64,000 nt of DNA from an uncultured Alsobacter sp. (GTDB taxonomy: Bacteria; Pseudomonadota; Alphaproteobacteria; Rhizobiales; Beijerinckiaceae). The notes under the pieces are model-generated. The model saw nothing but the letters and a program-made list of their open reading frames with translations. It was not told where the DNA came from and made no database searches. Numbering within the stretch: position 1 is the first letter of the stretch; every line of letters begins with the position of its first letter. A program made the position numbers and the translations under genes. The stretch lies in assembly GCF_945952055.1 (NCBI RefSeq), contig NZ_CAMFHB010000008.1:1-64000 (forward strand), written 5' to 3'. Shown one piece after another: positions 17,987 to 26,526 of this stretch.

Positions 17987-19594
17987 TTGAGCTGGGGTTG
18001 TATTGCCGTGGTCCGCTACGCCGTTCTGTTCGTTCTCGTGGCCCTGGGACTGGCCACGCCGGCTTTCGCCGAGCGCAAGGTCGCGCTGCTCATCGGCAAT
18101 TCGGCCTACAGTTCGGTCGCGCCCCTGCGAAATCCAGCAAACGACGTCGCGCTGATGGCGCGGACGCTGCGAGACGCCGGCTTCGACGTCGTCGAGACCG
18201 CCCTCGACCTTGACGACCGCGGCATGCGCCAGGCCCTGCGCCGGTTCGAGGACAAGGCGGCCGACGCCGATGTCGGCGTCGTGTTCTATTCCGGGCACGG
18301 CATCGAGATGAACGGGCAGAACTACCTCGTGCCCGTGAACGCCCGCCTTGCCGCCGACGCCGACGTGAAGGACGAGGCGATCCCGCTGGACCGGGTGCTC
18401 GAGGCGGTCGAGCGCGTGAAGCGCCTGAAGCTCGTCATCCTTGACGCCTGCCGGGACAACCCGTTCATCGCCACGATGCAGCGCTCGGCCGGGCAGCGGT
18501 CGGCCGGACGCGGCTTCGCCCGGGTGGAGCCAGCCGCGACGGGCACCCTCATCGCCTATGCGGCCAAGGCCGGGACGACGGCGGCCGACGGGACCGGCGC
18601 GAACAGCCCGTTCACGATCGCCCTGGCCAAGCACGTCGCGCGGCCCGGCGTCGACATCCGCCTGGCGCTCGGCACGGTCCGCGACGAGGTCCTGGCGGCC
18701 ACGGGCCAGAAGCAGGAACCGTTCGTCTATGGCTCGCTCGGCGGATCGACGCTGACCCTGGGCCCCCTCGAGCCGCCCAAGGCCGCGGCGCCGCCGCCCC
18801 CGGCGGTCGCCGCCGTGCCCGCCCCCGGGCCGGCGCCCGACGCCTGCGGCTATGCCGGCGCCCACTGGGGCCAGGCCGAAAAGCTCGACCGGGTCGAGCT
18901 GTACGAAGAGCACCTGAAGCTCTTTCCCACCTGCCCCTTCGCGAGCTTCGCCCGCATCCGGATCGCGGAGAAGACGGCACCCGCCTCCCAGAAGGTGGCG
19001 AGCCTGCCCCAGGCCGTTCCCCCGCCGACCGCACTGCCGCCGACGGTTCCGACCCCCGCGCCACCCGCCCAGCGCAGCCTGTCGGAAGGCGAACTGGTGC
19101 GCTCCGTCCAGCTGGAACTGCAGCGGGTCGGCTGCGAACCCGGCAAGGTCGACGGATCCTGGAACGCCCAGACGCGGTCGGCGCTGACGCGTTTCAACAC
19201 CTTCGCGAAGACGACCCTCGACACGAAGGCGATTTCCGAGGAGGCCCTCGCGGCCCTGCGCGGCCGGGACGAGCGCGTTTGCCCTCTCGCCTGCGCCACG
19301 GGCCTGCGCGCCAGCGGCGACCAGTGCGTCCCCGTCGTCTGCGGGCCCGGCCAGCAGCTCTCGCCGCGGGGCGCCTGCGTCGCGGTCCCCCAAACCGCCC
19401 CCAAGCCCGCGCCGACGGCGAAGGCCGCGCCGGAGCCCGCGCCCGCCCAGGCGGCCGAACCGGCTCGGACGACCGGAGGCGGGGCGGCCGGTGTTTACGA
19501 CACCCCGCAAGCGGGCATGACCTGCAACAGGTTCGGTGGCGGGGGTGCCTTCAACGGCGGGCAACCTCAACGGCCGGTCTATTGGTGCAAGTGA
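17987..19594 (+). CDS. Secreted caspase-family (peptidase C14-like) protein, paralog 1
   Basis: ERKVALLIGNSAYSSVAPLRNPANDVALMARTLRDAGFDV...VVFYSGHGIEMNGQNYLVP...LKLVILDACRDNPF (His in SGHG, Cys in DACRDNPF). Exact start uncertain (possible GTG about 18008). Confidence 0.93.
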   Translation: MSWGCIAVVRYAVLFVLVALGLATPAFAERKVALLIGNSAYSSVAPLRNPANDVALMARTLRDAGFDVVETALDLDDRGMRQALRRFEDKAADADVGVVFYSGHGIEMNGQNYLVPVNARLAADADVKDEAIPLDRVLEAVERVKRLKLVILDACRDNPFIATMQRSAGQRSAGRGFARVEPAATGTLIAYAAKAGTTAADGTGANSPFTIALAKHVARPGVDIRLALGTVRDEVLAATGQKQEPFVYGSLGGSTLTLGPLEPPKAAAPPPPAVAAVPAPGPAPDACGYAGAHWGQAEKLDRVELYEEHLKLFPTCPFASFARIRIAEKTAPASQKVASLPQAVPPPTALPPTVPTPAPPAQRSLSEGELVRSVQLELQRVGCEPGKVDGSWNAQTRSALTRFNTFAKTTLDTKAISEEALAALRGRDERVCPLACATGLRASGDQCVPVVCGPGQQLSPRGACVAVPQTAPKPAPTAKAAPEPAPAQAAEPARTTGGGAAGVYDTPQAGMTCNRFGGGGAFNGGQPQRPVYWCK

Positions 19595-19818
19595 GCCAGA
19601 AGGTGGCATCCGCGCCGGCCGCAAAGCCTGAAGGGCCCGCCGAGCCGGCCGGCGGCCACGTCTGGACCGCAACCGCATCGCCCATGCCCAGGAACGCTCC
19701 GGTGCCCAGGACGACAGATTTTTTCTCGACAACCGGCGCAGGACAGGGTGGGCTCTTGGAGCATCATGCGACCGCCCTGCATTCGAGAGCCTGTCGTCGG
19801 AGGCGCCGTCAGACCGCC

Positions 19819-21423
19819 ATGCCCATCGTCCGCATCGTCCTGCTGCTTCTCGTCACGCTCCTGGCGGTCGCGTCTCCCGCGCACGCCGAGCGCAAGGTCG
19901 CCCTTCTCATCGGCAACGGCGCCTACAAGTCCGTGCCTGCGCTGCGGAACCCCGGCAACGACGTCGCGCTGATGGCGAAAACGCTCCGCGAGGCCGGGTT
20001 CGACGTGGTCGACACGGCCCTCGACCAGGACGAGCGCAGCCTGCGCCAGACCTTGCGGCGCTTCGAGGACAAGGCGGCGGATGCCGACGTGGGCGTGGTG
20101 TTCTACTCGGGCCACGGCATCGAGATGAACGGGCAGAACTACCTCATTCCCGTCGATGCCCGCCTGTCGGCGGATGGCGACGTCAAGGACGAGGCCGTGC
20201 CGCTCGACCGCGTGCTGGAGGCGATCGACCGGGTGAAGCGGCTGAAACTCGTCATCCTCGACGCCTGCCGCGACAATCCCTTCCTCGCCTCGATGCAGCG
20301 CAGCGTCGGGCAGCGGTCCGTCGGCCGCGGGCTGGCCCGGGCGGAGCCGGCCTCGACCGGCACCCTGATCGCCTATGCCGCCAAGGCCGGGACGGTCGCC
20401 CTGGACGGCACCGGCGCGAACAGCCCGTTCACGACCGCGCTGGCGCGGCACGTGGCGAAGCCGGGTCTCGACATCCGCCTGGCGCTCGGCACGGTGCGCG
20501 ACGAAGTGTTGTCCGCCACCGGACAGCGGCAGGAACCCTTCGTCTATGGATCGCTCGGCGGCTCGACCCTGACGCTCGGGCCCGCGGAAGCGGCCAAGCC
20601 GGCGGCCCCCGCGATTGCGGGCCTGGCGCCGCCGGTCGCCGTCGCTCCGGCTCCCGTCCAGGATGCCTGCGGCTATGCCGGCGCCCATTGGGCGCAGGCG
20701 GAGAAGGTCGACCGGGTCGAGTTCTACGAGGAACACGTCCGCCTGTTCCCCACCTGTCCCTTTGCCGGCTTTGCCAGGCTCAAGATCGTGGAGAAGACCT
20801 CCGGGGTCGCCGGCGCGGCCAGTGCATCGTCCGCGGCGTCGCAGCAGGTCGCCGCCCTGCCCCGGCCGCTCTCCCCGCCAGCCGTGCCGCAGACCACGCC
20901 GGAAGCCGCTCCGCAGCAGGCCCGCAGCCTCACGGAGGGCGAACTGACCCGTCTGGTGCAGGCGGAACTGAAGCGCGTCGGATGCGATCCCGGCCGCGCC
21001 GACGGCACCTGGAACGCGTCGACCCGATCGGCCCTGACGCGGTTCAACACATTCGCCAAGACGTCCCTGGAGACGAAGGTGGCTGCCGCGGAGACGCTGG
21101 AGGCCCTGCGCAGTCGCGAAGAGCGCGTCTGCCCGCTCGCCTGCGCGACGGGAACCAGGGCCAGCGGCGACGAGTGCCTCCCCATCGTCTGTGGCCCGGG
21201 CCAGCAGCTCTCGTCCCGCGGGGCCTGCGTCGCGGCGCCGAAGGCGGCCCCCGCCGCGGCCTCGGCCGCCAAGGCCGCCCCCGCGCCGGCCCGCAGCCCG
21301 GCCCGTCCCGCCACCGGCATGTACGACACGCCCCAGGCCGGGATGAGTTGCACGCTGTTCGGTGCGCCGCTGGTCGTCGGAGCCGCATCGGCTCCCGCCC
21401 GACCGACGTATTGGTGCAAGTAG
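19819..21423 (+). CDS. Secreted caspase-family (peptidase C14-like) protein, paralog 2
   Basis: ERKVALLIGNGAYKSVPALRNPGNDVALMAKTLREAGFDV...FYSGHGIEMNGQNYLIPVDARL...LDACRDNPF; co-linear with paralog 1 to the C-terminus. Start set at MPIVRIVLLLL (signal peptide). Confidence 0.93.
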   Translation: MPIVRIVLLLLVTLLAVASPAHAERKVALLIGNGAYKSVPALRNPGNDVALMAKTLREAGFDVVDTALDQDERSLRQTLRRFEDKAADADVGVVFYSGHGIEMNGQNYLIPVDARLSADGDVKDEAVPLDRVLEAIDRVKRLKLVILDACRDNPFLASMQRSVGQRSVGRGLARAEPASTGTLIAYAAKAGTVALDGTGANSPFTTALARHVAKPGLDIRLALGTVRDEVLSATGQRQEPFVYGSLGGSTLTLGPAEAAKPAAPAIAGLAPPVAVAPAPVQDACGYAGAHWAQAEKVDRVEFYEEHVRLFPTCPFAGFARLKIVEKTSGVAGAASASSAASQQVAALPRPLSPPAVPQTTPEAAPQQARSLTEGELTRLVQAELKRVGCDPGRADGTWNASTRSALTRFNTFAKTSLETKVAAAETLEALRSREERVCPLACATGTRASGDECLPIVCGPGQQLSSRGACVAAPKAAPAAASAAKAAPAPARSPARPATGMYDTPQAGMSCTLFGAPLVVGAASAPARPTYWCK

Positions 21424-21582
21424 CCGGCGGCAGGGCCGGCGCCTGTCGTGCGGCGGCCGAGACCGCCCATGATTTTCGACGTGCTGCGCATTGAAGGATT
21501 TCGGTCCTAACTGCAGCCCTTTCGCCGCTCGCGCGTTCTGACCTCCGACACCGTCGTGGCGGTGACACACAGGAGGCTGCGC

Positions 21583-21879
21583 ATGATCCGGCCTGCAGTG
21601 CTTGCCTTTATCCTTGTCGCTGGTCCCGCCCTTGCCCATTCCTGGTACCCGCTCGAGTGCTGCTCGGGCACCGATTGCGAGATGCTTTCGGTGCGGCAGA
21701 TGACCCGCGACGAGACGAGCTGGATCCTGCCCAACGGACAGAAGGTGCCGTTCGAGCAGGCCCGCCAGAGCCAAGACGACGAGTTCCACTGGTGCCGGCA
21801 CGACAAGCGGCCGCAGACGCAGATCATCGCACCCGGTGCGCTGCGCCCCTGCTTCTTCGCGCCGCGGGGCGGTGTCTGA
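21583..21879 (+). CDS. Small secreted Cys-rich hypothetical protein (HSWYPxxCCSGTDC motif)
   Basis: RBS aggagg before ATG; signal peptide MIRPAVLAFILVAGPALA; HSWYPLECCSGTDCEML. Confidence 0.75.
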   Translation: MIRPAVLAFILVAGPALAHSWYPLECCSGTDCEMLSVRQMTRDETSWILPNGQKVPFEQARQSQDDEFHWCRHDKRPQTQIIAPGALRPCFFAPRGGV

Positions 21880-22069
21880 AGCCTCGCATGGTGCGATGCG
21901 GCGGCTTGCGGGAGCCGGCGCAGCCCTGTGATCGCCTCAGGACGCCGTCGAGCGCATCTCCTCTCCGCAAGGGACGGATTGCGACGGTGCAGGCGCCGCG
22001 CCGTGGGCGCCGCGGGCGGTTTCCACTAATCTGGCCGCCGACACCCACCCGATCCACGGAGACCCCCCG

Positions 22070-22618
22070 ATGAAGATTCTCGGCCTGTCCGGCAGCCTGC
22101 GCAAAGGCTCCTACAACACGGCGGCCCTCCACGCGGCGCGCGAGTTGCTGCCCGAGGGCGTGGTGCTGGAGACCGCGGAGATCGGCGACCTGCCGCACTA
22201 CAACGACGACATCCGCCAGGCCGGCTATCCGGCCACGGTGCAACGCCTGCGCGACCAGATCGCCGCGGCCGACGCGCTGCTCATCGTGACCCCCGAGTAC
22301 AACTACTCGATCCCCGGCGTGCTCAAGAACGCCATCGACTGGGCCTCCCGCCCGCCCGAGCAGCCGTTCAACGAGAAGCCCGTCGCCATCATGGGCGTGA
22401 GCGGCGGCATCCTCGGCACCGCCCGCGCGCAGTACCAGCTGCGGCAGATGCTCGTCTTCCTCAACGCGCATCCGATCAACAAGCCGGAGGTGATGATCGG
22501 CCAGGCGCAGAGCAAGTTCGACGCGAACGGCAGGCTGACCGACGAACCCACACGCGAGTTCGTCCGCGCCCTCCTTGTCTCCCTGGTCGCCTGGACGAAG
22601 CGCATCCGGCAGGGGTGA
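22070..22618 (+). CDS. NADPH-dependent FMN reductase family protein
   Basis: KILGLSGSLRKGSYNTAALHAARELLP...LLIVTPEYNYSIPGVLKNAIDWASRP...PVAIMGVSGG. Confidence 0.92.
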   Translation: MKILGLSGSLRKGSYNTAALHAARELLPEGVVLETAEIGDLPHYNDDIRQAGYPATVQRLRDQIAAADALLIVTPEYNYSIPGVLKNAIDWASRPPEQPFNEKPVAIMGVSGGILGTARAQYQLRQMLVFLNAHPINKPEVMIGQAQSKFDANGRLTDEPTREFVRALLVSLVAWTKRIRQG

Positions 22619-22874
22619 GGGCGCCGCCGGTGTGCGAGGCCCCCACGGCGGCCGCCTCAGGCGGCCGCGCGACGCCCTTCGCAGGCGCGGTCCATCCCGG
22701 ATCGATCGCGCCGGCGAACGTGACGGCGCCTCCAGGGGGCAGCCTGGCGCGCCATGGGGGCGGGACGACAATCAGGGACGAAATCGGTTCAGGCAGACAA
22801 GTCGGAACGCGCCGACCGGAATCCGATCCGGCCGCGGCGGCGGATTTGCAAACCACTGATTTCCGAGAGGAAAG

Positions 22875-22924
22875 TGGCGCGAGAGACGGGGCTCGAACCC
22901 GCGACCTCCGGCGTGACAGGCCCG
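22875..22924 (-). other. 3' fragment of a tRNA-Asp(GTC) gene; putative prophage left attachment site
   Basis: Reverse complement GGGCCTGTCACGCCGGAGGTCGCGGGTTCGAGCCCCGTCTCTCGCGCCA contains the GTC anticodon loop, T-arm (GGTTCGAGCC), acceptor 3' strand and CCA; no matching 5' half (D-arm/acceptor) follows at 22925-22955. Confidence 0.8.
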
Positions 22925-23125
22925 AGTTTTAGTAGCGATTTCAACGGAGTTTGACACATTTTAGACCCAGGTTAGGGGTCCTTTCGGGCCCAAAGTGTCA
23001 ACTTTTCGGAGGCCGCCCGGTACCTCTTTCTTGCTCAATTCCGCAAGGGCTTTGTTCACGGTTCGTGCCCTTACACGTTTTGACAAGAGCAGCCATGTTC
23101 CAGGTGCTCAAACCAGGAACGTGCC

Positions 23126-23452
23126 ATGCGTGCCCCTGCCCTCGCTCTCGCCGCCCTCGCTCTCGCCGGCCCGGCCTATGCCCAAGCCCACTCGCCCCGC
23201 GACTACGCCGTGGCAGCCGTGGGCATGTTGGACCTTTATGGCCGCCGATGCGTCGCGCTGAAAGGCCCGCTCCCCGAAGGGCTGGCCGAGAAGGTCGCCA
23301 GCGAGGCAAAGGCGCTCGGCGTCGATGCCGCCCAGGACGCATGGACCCGCATCCGCATCCGCACGATGAGCGACGCGATGGACCGTGACAGTGCGGTCGA
23401 CTGGCCGGCGTGGTGCGACGGCGCGCTGGTGTTCCTGAGGACCCCGCGCTGA
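23126..23452 (+). CDS. Small secreted hypothetical protein (possible lysogenic-conversion gene)
   Basis: Signal peptide MRAPALALAALALAGPAYAQ; sits between the att-like site and a terminator convergent with the late operon. Confidence 0.6.
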   Translation: MRAPALALAALALAGPAYAQAHSPRDYAVAAVGMLDLYGRRCVALKGPLPEGLAEKVASEAKALGVDAAQDAWTRIRIRTMSDAMDRDSAVDWPAWCDGALVFLRTPR

Positions 23453-23463
23453 CCCCTGAAACG

Positions 23464-23500
23464 AAAAAAAGACCCCCACCGCCGCGAGGCGATGGGGGTC
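23464..23500 (-). terminator. Rho-independent terminator at the end of the late operon (minus strand)
   Basis: Minus strand GACCCCCATCGCCTCGCGGCGGTGGGGGTCTTTTTTT; strong hairpin plus T7 just after the last late ORF. Confidence 0.9.
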
Positions 23501-23504
23501 ATGA

Positions 23505-23888
23505 TCATTCTGCAAGGTAAGTCGCCACCGGCGGCTTCTTCTCTTGGTCCTTGCGCCAGTCGTCGCGCCAGCCGTCGAGCCGGGAGCGCTCCACCTCGTA
23601 GGCCACCCCGGCGTAGCCGGCGCCGTCGATGTAGTCGTCGGGATTGAATGAGCCGCTGTAGCGGCGCGCGATCTTCATCCCCTCCATCAGGTTCGCGACG
23701 TCGTGCCCGTTCAGGGGCCCGCTCAGCCCGTTTATGCGACGGGCCTCCAGGATCCCATTCCACACCGCGGCGATCGCCGCGAAGTTCTCGACCTTGGAGC
23801 CGTGCGTGGCCTCCCGGTCGCCGGCCACGAGCGCCGCGGCCCGGGTCAGCACGTCGCCGGCCCTCACCGGCTCGTTAGCGTCTCGCAT
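23505..23888 (-). CDS. Phage hypothetical protein, DUF6378-like
   Basis: VLTRAAALVAGDREATHGSKVENFAAIAAVWNGIL...NGHDVANLMEGMKIARRYSGSFNPDDYIDGAGYAGVAYE. Confidence 0.75.
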   Translation of the reverse strand: MRDANEPVRAGDVLTRAAALVAGDREATHGSKVENFAAIAAVWNGILEARRINGLSGPLNGHDVANLMEGMKIARRYSGSFNPDDYIDGAGYAGVAYEVERSRLDGWRDDWRKDQEKKPPVATYLAE

Positions 23889-24262
23889 TCGGTCAGCTCC
23901 GGATTGGTCAGGATGACGGGCTTGCCAGCCTGGATGAAGGCCTCGATCTCCTCGTCGACACCGCGCGACAGCTTCCAGCTCGGGAGCTTGGCGACGACGA
24001 GCGTGTGGGCCAGGTCGAGGAAGGCCGCGTTCTGGTAGGTCCAAATGTCGTAGGCCGCCGGGTCGACGCCGCCGTGGACGGCGACGGGATGGCTGTGCGC
24101 GACGGGGCAGAACACGCGGATGTTCTGGTTCACCAGCTCGCCCGCCACCCGGCTCGCGGCGAGGTACGCCGCGACGTGGCCGCTCGGGTACTTGGTGTAG
24201 GGCGTGGCCAGGTAGACGAAGCCCTGGCGCCCCGCCAGGGCGGTGATGAGGGGATGAGCCAT
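23864..24262 (-). CDS. DUF1937-like protein (deoxyribosyltransferase-like fold suspected)
   Basis: GFVYLATPYTKYPSGHVAAYLAASRVAGELVNQNIRVFCPVAHSHPVAVHGG...FLDLAHTLVVAKLPSW..SRGVDEEIEAF. Confidence 0.65.
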   Translation of the reverse strand: MAHPLITALAGRQGFVYLATPYTKYPSGHVAAYLAASRVAGELVNQNIRVFCPVAHSHPVAVHGGVDPAAYDIWTYQNAAFLDLAHTLVVAKLPSWKLSRGVDEEIEAFIQAGKPVILTNPELTECETLTSR

Positions 24263-25521
24263 CACCGCCGCTCCATGGCCGCCGGGATCCGCACGCGAGG
24301 CCGCGCCACCTGCTTTGGCGCCTCGAGCTGGATCGGCGCCCGCTCGCGAAGCCCCCACCGGCTGTGGAGCAGGTAAAGCCACTGCTGCGGCGGCTCGGCG
24401 ACGGCACGCAGGTCCGCCGCGTACTCGCTGTAGCCCGGGACCGAGCCGTTCCCCAGGACGCGGCCGTTGGCCGGGTTTGTGGTCCAGTGGTAGTGCCCGA
24501 ACTGGACGATGTCGTGGGTCCAGCCCACGGCCGCCTGCTGCTCCCTGACCTTCTTCGACCCGCGCACGATGGGCAGATCGGGCCCGGCGAAGCCCATGCC
24601 GCCCCTGGTCCCGATCTTGTCGCCGTGGGTCGTCAGGATCGTCCGGCCGAAGATCGGGGTGATCTGGTCGGTCGACTTGCCGTACTGCCAGGTCACGCGA
24701 TCGTCGCCGGCGAAGTGCTGCTCCAGCATCCTGGTGGCCAGGATGTCGTAGGACAGGTGGGCGTAGAGCTTGGCGGTGGGCTTGAAGGTCGTGCGGCCAT
24801 GGTTGCCCGGGACCGACACGACGTGGACCCGCGGATAGGCCTCCAGCAAGATCCGGATGCCGGCGACGAGCACGGCGACGACCGCGCCCACCTGGTCGTG
24901 CGAGGTCATCGCGTTGGTGATCCGCAGCTCCTCGTGGATGTCGCCGGAGATCAGGTCGCCGGCAAGCGCCAGCAGGACACCCTCGCACTCGGTGTCGGCC
25001 GACCAGCGGCCGCCCACCACGCACGCGGCTTCGAAGTACCGGCGCAGCCGCGCGGCCGCGATGTCGGGATCGAAGGCGTTGATGCCCAGGATCGCCTCGG
25101 CGCTGATGACCTCGCCCATGTGGACGTCGCTGATCAGGCAGCCGATGACGGACCGGCCCCTGGGACCGTCGTCTCTCGGCTTCGCCCAGGCGGGCACCAC
25201 CTGGTCGACGCCGTGCAGGCCCGAGAGCTGCTCCACGACGTGCTCGAGCTCGCTCGCTTCCTTCTGGAGCTTGGCGGCCCGGTTGCGCCAGAACCGGGCG
25301 TCCCGCTCCTCGATGCGGCTGGCCGGCGTCGACACCTCCTTGCGCCGGCTCATGAAGTCGCGGGGCACCAGGCCCAGCGACTTGGCCTCCGCGAGTCGGC
25401 CGTGGACGGCGCGCAGCGAGACCCCGAGCTGGACGGCGGCGTCAGGGCCGTTGCCCGACTTCTTGAGGACCTCGATGGTGTGCTGGAGGATCTTTCGCCG
25501 ATCCGGCGATGCCTTTCCCAT
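24262..25521 (-). CDS. Calcineurin-like metallophosphoesterase with N-terminal HTH-like region
   Basis: DVHMGE...AGDLISG...VPGNHGR...THGDK...FGHYHW phosphoesterase motif series; N-terminal 'NGPDAAVQLGVSLRAVHGRL' HTH-like. Confidence 0.85.
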   Translation of the reverse strand: MGKASPDRRKILQHTIEVLKKSGNGPDAAVQLGVSLRAVHGRLAEAKSLGLVPRDFMSRRKEVSTPASRIEERDARFWRNRAAKLQKEASELEHVVEQLSGLHGVDQVVPAWAKPRDDGPRGRSVIGCLISDVHMGEVISAEAILGINAFDPDIAAARLRRYFEAACVVGGRWSADTECEGVLLALAGDLISGDIHEELRITNAMTSHDQVGAVVAVLVAGIRILLEAYPRVHVVSVPGNHGRTTFKPTAKLYAHLSYDILATRMLEQHFAGDDRVTWQYGKSTDQITPIFGRTILTTHGDKIGTRGGMGFAGPDLPIVRGSKKVREQQAAVGWTHDIVQFGHYHWTTNPANGRVLGNGSVPGYSEYAADLRAVAEPPQQWLYLLHSRWGLRERAPIQLEAPKQVARPRVRIPAAMERR

Positions 25522-25530
25522 GATGCGGCC

Positions 25531-25881
25531 TCACGACCGGCCGGCGAGGACGCGGGTCCGCATCATCTGCCACATGGGCGGCATGATCGTGAGCGTGCCG
25601 CACACCTCCGAGCCGATCAGGAGCGCGATCGTCGCCCCGCCCCCTTCCTCGACGGCCATGGCGTCGTCGAAGGTGTCGCGCGAGGCGGGCGGTGTCAGGT
25701 TGAACAGCCGGGTGAGTTCCGGCAAGGCGGTCGGCGCCACCGGTTGGGCCTCGACGTTGTGCCTTGCCAGGCTGGCCTGGAAGTTGGGCAGCGGCCAGCA
25801 GTAGCCGGCACGAGCCGCGGCGGGGACGATGAGGGCGAGCGCCAGCGCGCCAGCCATGAGGCAGCGGTTGAAGCGGACCAT
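25531..25881 (-). CDS. Small secreted hypothetical phage protein
   Basis: Signal-peptide-like N-terminus MVRFNRCLMAGALALALIVPAAARA; within the lysis region. Confidence 0.5.
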   Translation of the reverse strand: MVRFNRCLMAGALALALIVPAAARAGYCWPLPNFQASLARHNVEAQPVAPTALPELTRLFNLTPPASRDTFDDAMAVEEGGGATIALLIGSEVCGTLTIMPPMWQMMRTRVLAGRS

Positions 25882-25901
25882 GGGATCCTCCAGAGATGGT
25901 G

Positions 25902-26285
25902 TCAGGTCGCGGCAGGATTGGGCTTGGGCCGCCTGCGCGACGGCACTTCGCGGCCAGCCTCCCTCAGGAGGCCCGACAGCGTTTCGACGTGATCGTTCAG
26001 GTCCTCGACCTCGCTCTTGAGGTCGCGGATCTCCTCACGCAGTTCGGTGATCTGCTGGGTTGCCCCATCCATCACCAGGCGCACGCTCGCCATGGCCTGC
26101 TCGTAGAACAGCTGCTCGCGCGACTTGGTCTCGGACGAGGCCTTCTTCGCCTCGGCCCGGATCTTGGTCATTTCAGCCTCGATCTTCCCCCGCTGCGTGA
26201 GCCAGGTGCCGAGAAACGTGAGGATCGCGGTCGCCAGGGCGACAGCGACGGGGGATTGCGCCAGTGCGACCAGCTCAGGAGGCAT
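25902..26285 (-). CDS. Small membrane protein with N-terminal TM and coiled coil
   Basis: MPPELVALAQSPVAVALATAILTFLGTWL followed by a long charged helical region; lysis cassette position. Confidence 0.6.
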   Translation of the reverse strand: MPPELVALAQSPVAVALATAILTFLGTWLTQRGKIEAEMTKIRAEAKKASSETKSREQLFYEQAMASVRLVMDGATQQITELREEIRDLKSEVEDLNDHVETLSGLLREAGREVPSRRRPKPNPAAT

Positions 26286-26526
26286 TCGCACCTCCGATGG
26301 CCCGGCAGGCCTTGCGCTCCTGGCCGTAGTCGGCGACCAGCTCGGCGACCGCCGACCCCGCCGGCAGGGCCTCCAGCTCGGCGGCGGCACGCTTCTGGAA
26401 CGCGGCCGAGTAGGACTTTTGGGGAGGGCAACGGGTCAGGTGGTCAGAACTGACTGTTCCGCATCCGGCCAACGACATCAGAGCGATCGACGCGCTCAGC
26501 AACGATAGCGCCCGTGACGGCCGCAT
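26275..26526 (-). CDS. Outer-membrane spanin-like lipoprotein (o-spanin/Rz1 candidate)
   Basis: MRPSRALSLLSASIALMSLAGC lipobox (LAGC); starts inside the upstream gene in a different frame. Confidence 0.65.
   Translation of the reverse strand: MRPSRALSLLSASIALMSLAGCGTVSSDHLTRCPPQKSYSAAFQKRAAAELEALPAGSAVAELVADYGQERKACRAIGGANAS

Noticed and set aside
19579-21801. 740-aa minus-strand ORF opposite the second caspase
   Set aside because: Shadow ORF; the similar shadow opposite the first caspase (17879-19732) looks alike only because the sense genes are paralogs.
22648-22668. GCGGCCGCC-TCA-GGCGGCCGC hairpin after the FMN reductase as a terminator
   Set aside because: Perfect dyad but no T-tract on either side; could be termination-related or just GC-rich sequence, not strong enough to annotate.
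22875-22955. Complete functional tRNA-Asp
   Set aside because: No D-arm or 5' acceptor strand at 22925-22955 and the anticodon stem is imperfect; treated as a 3' fragment.
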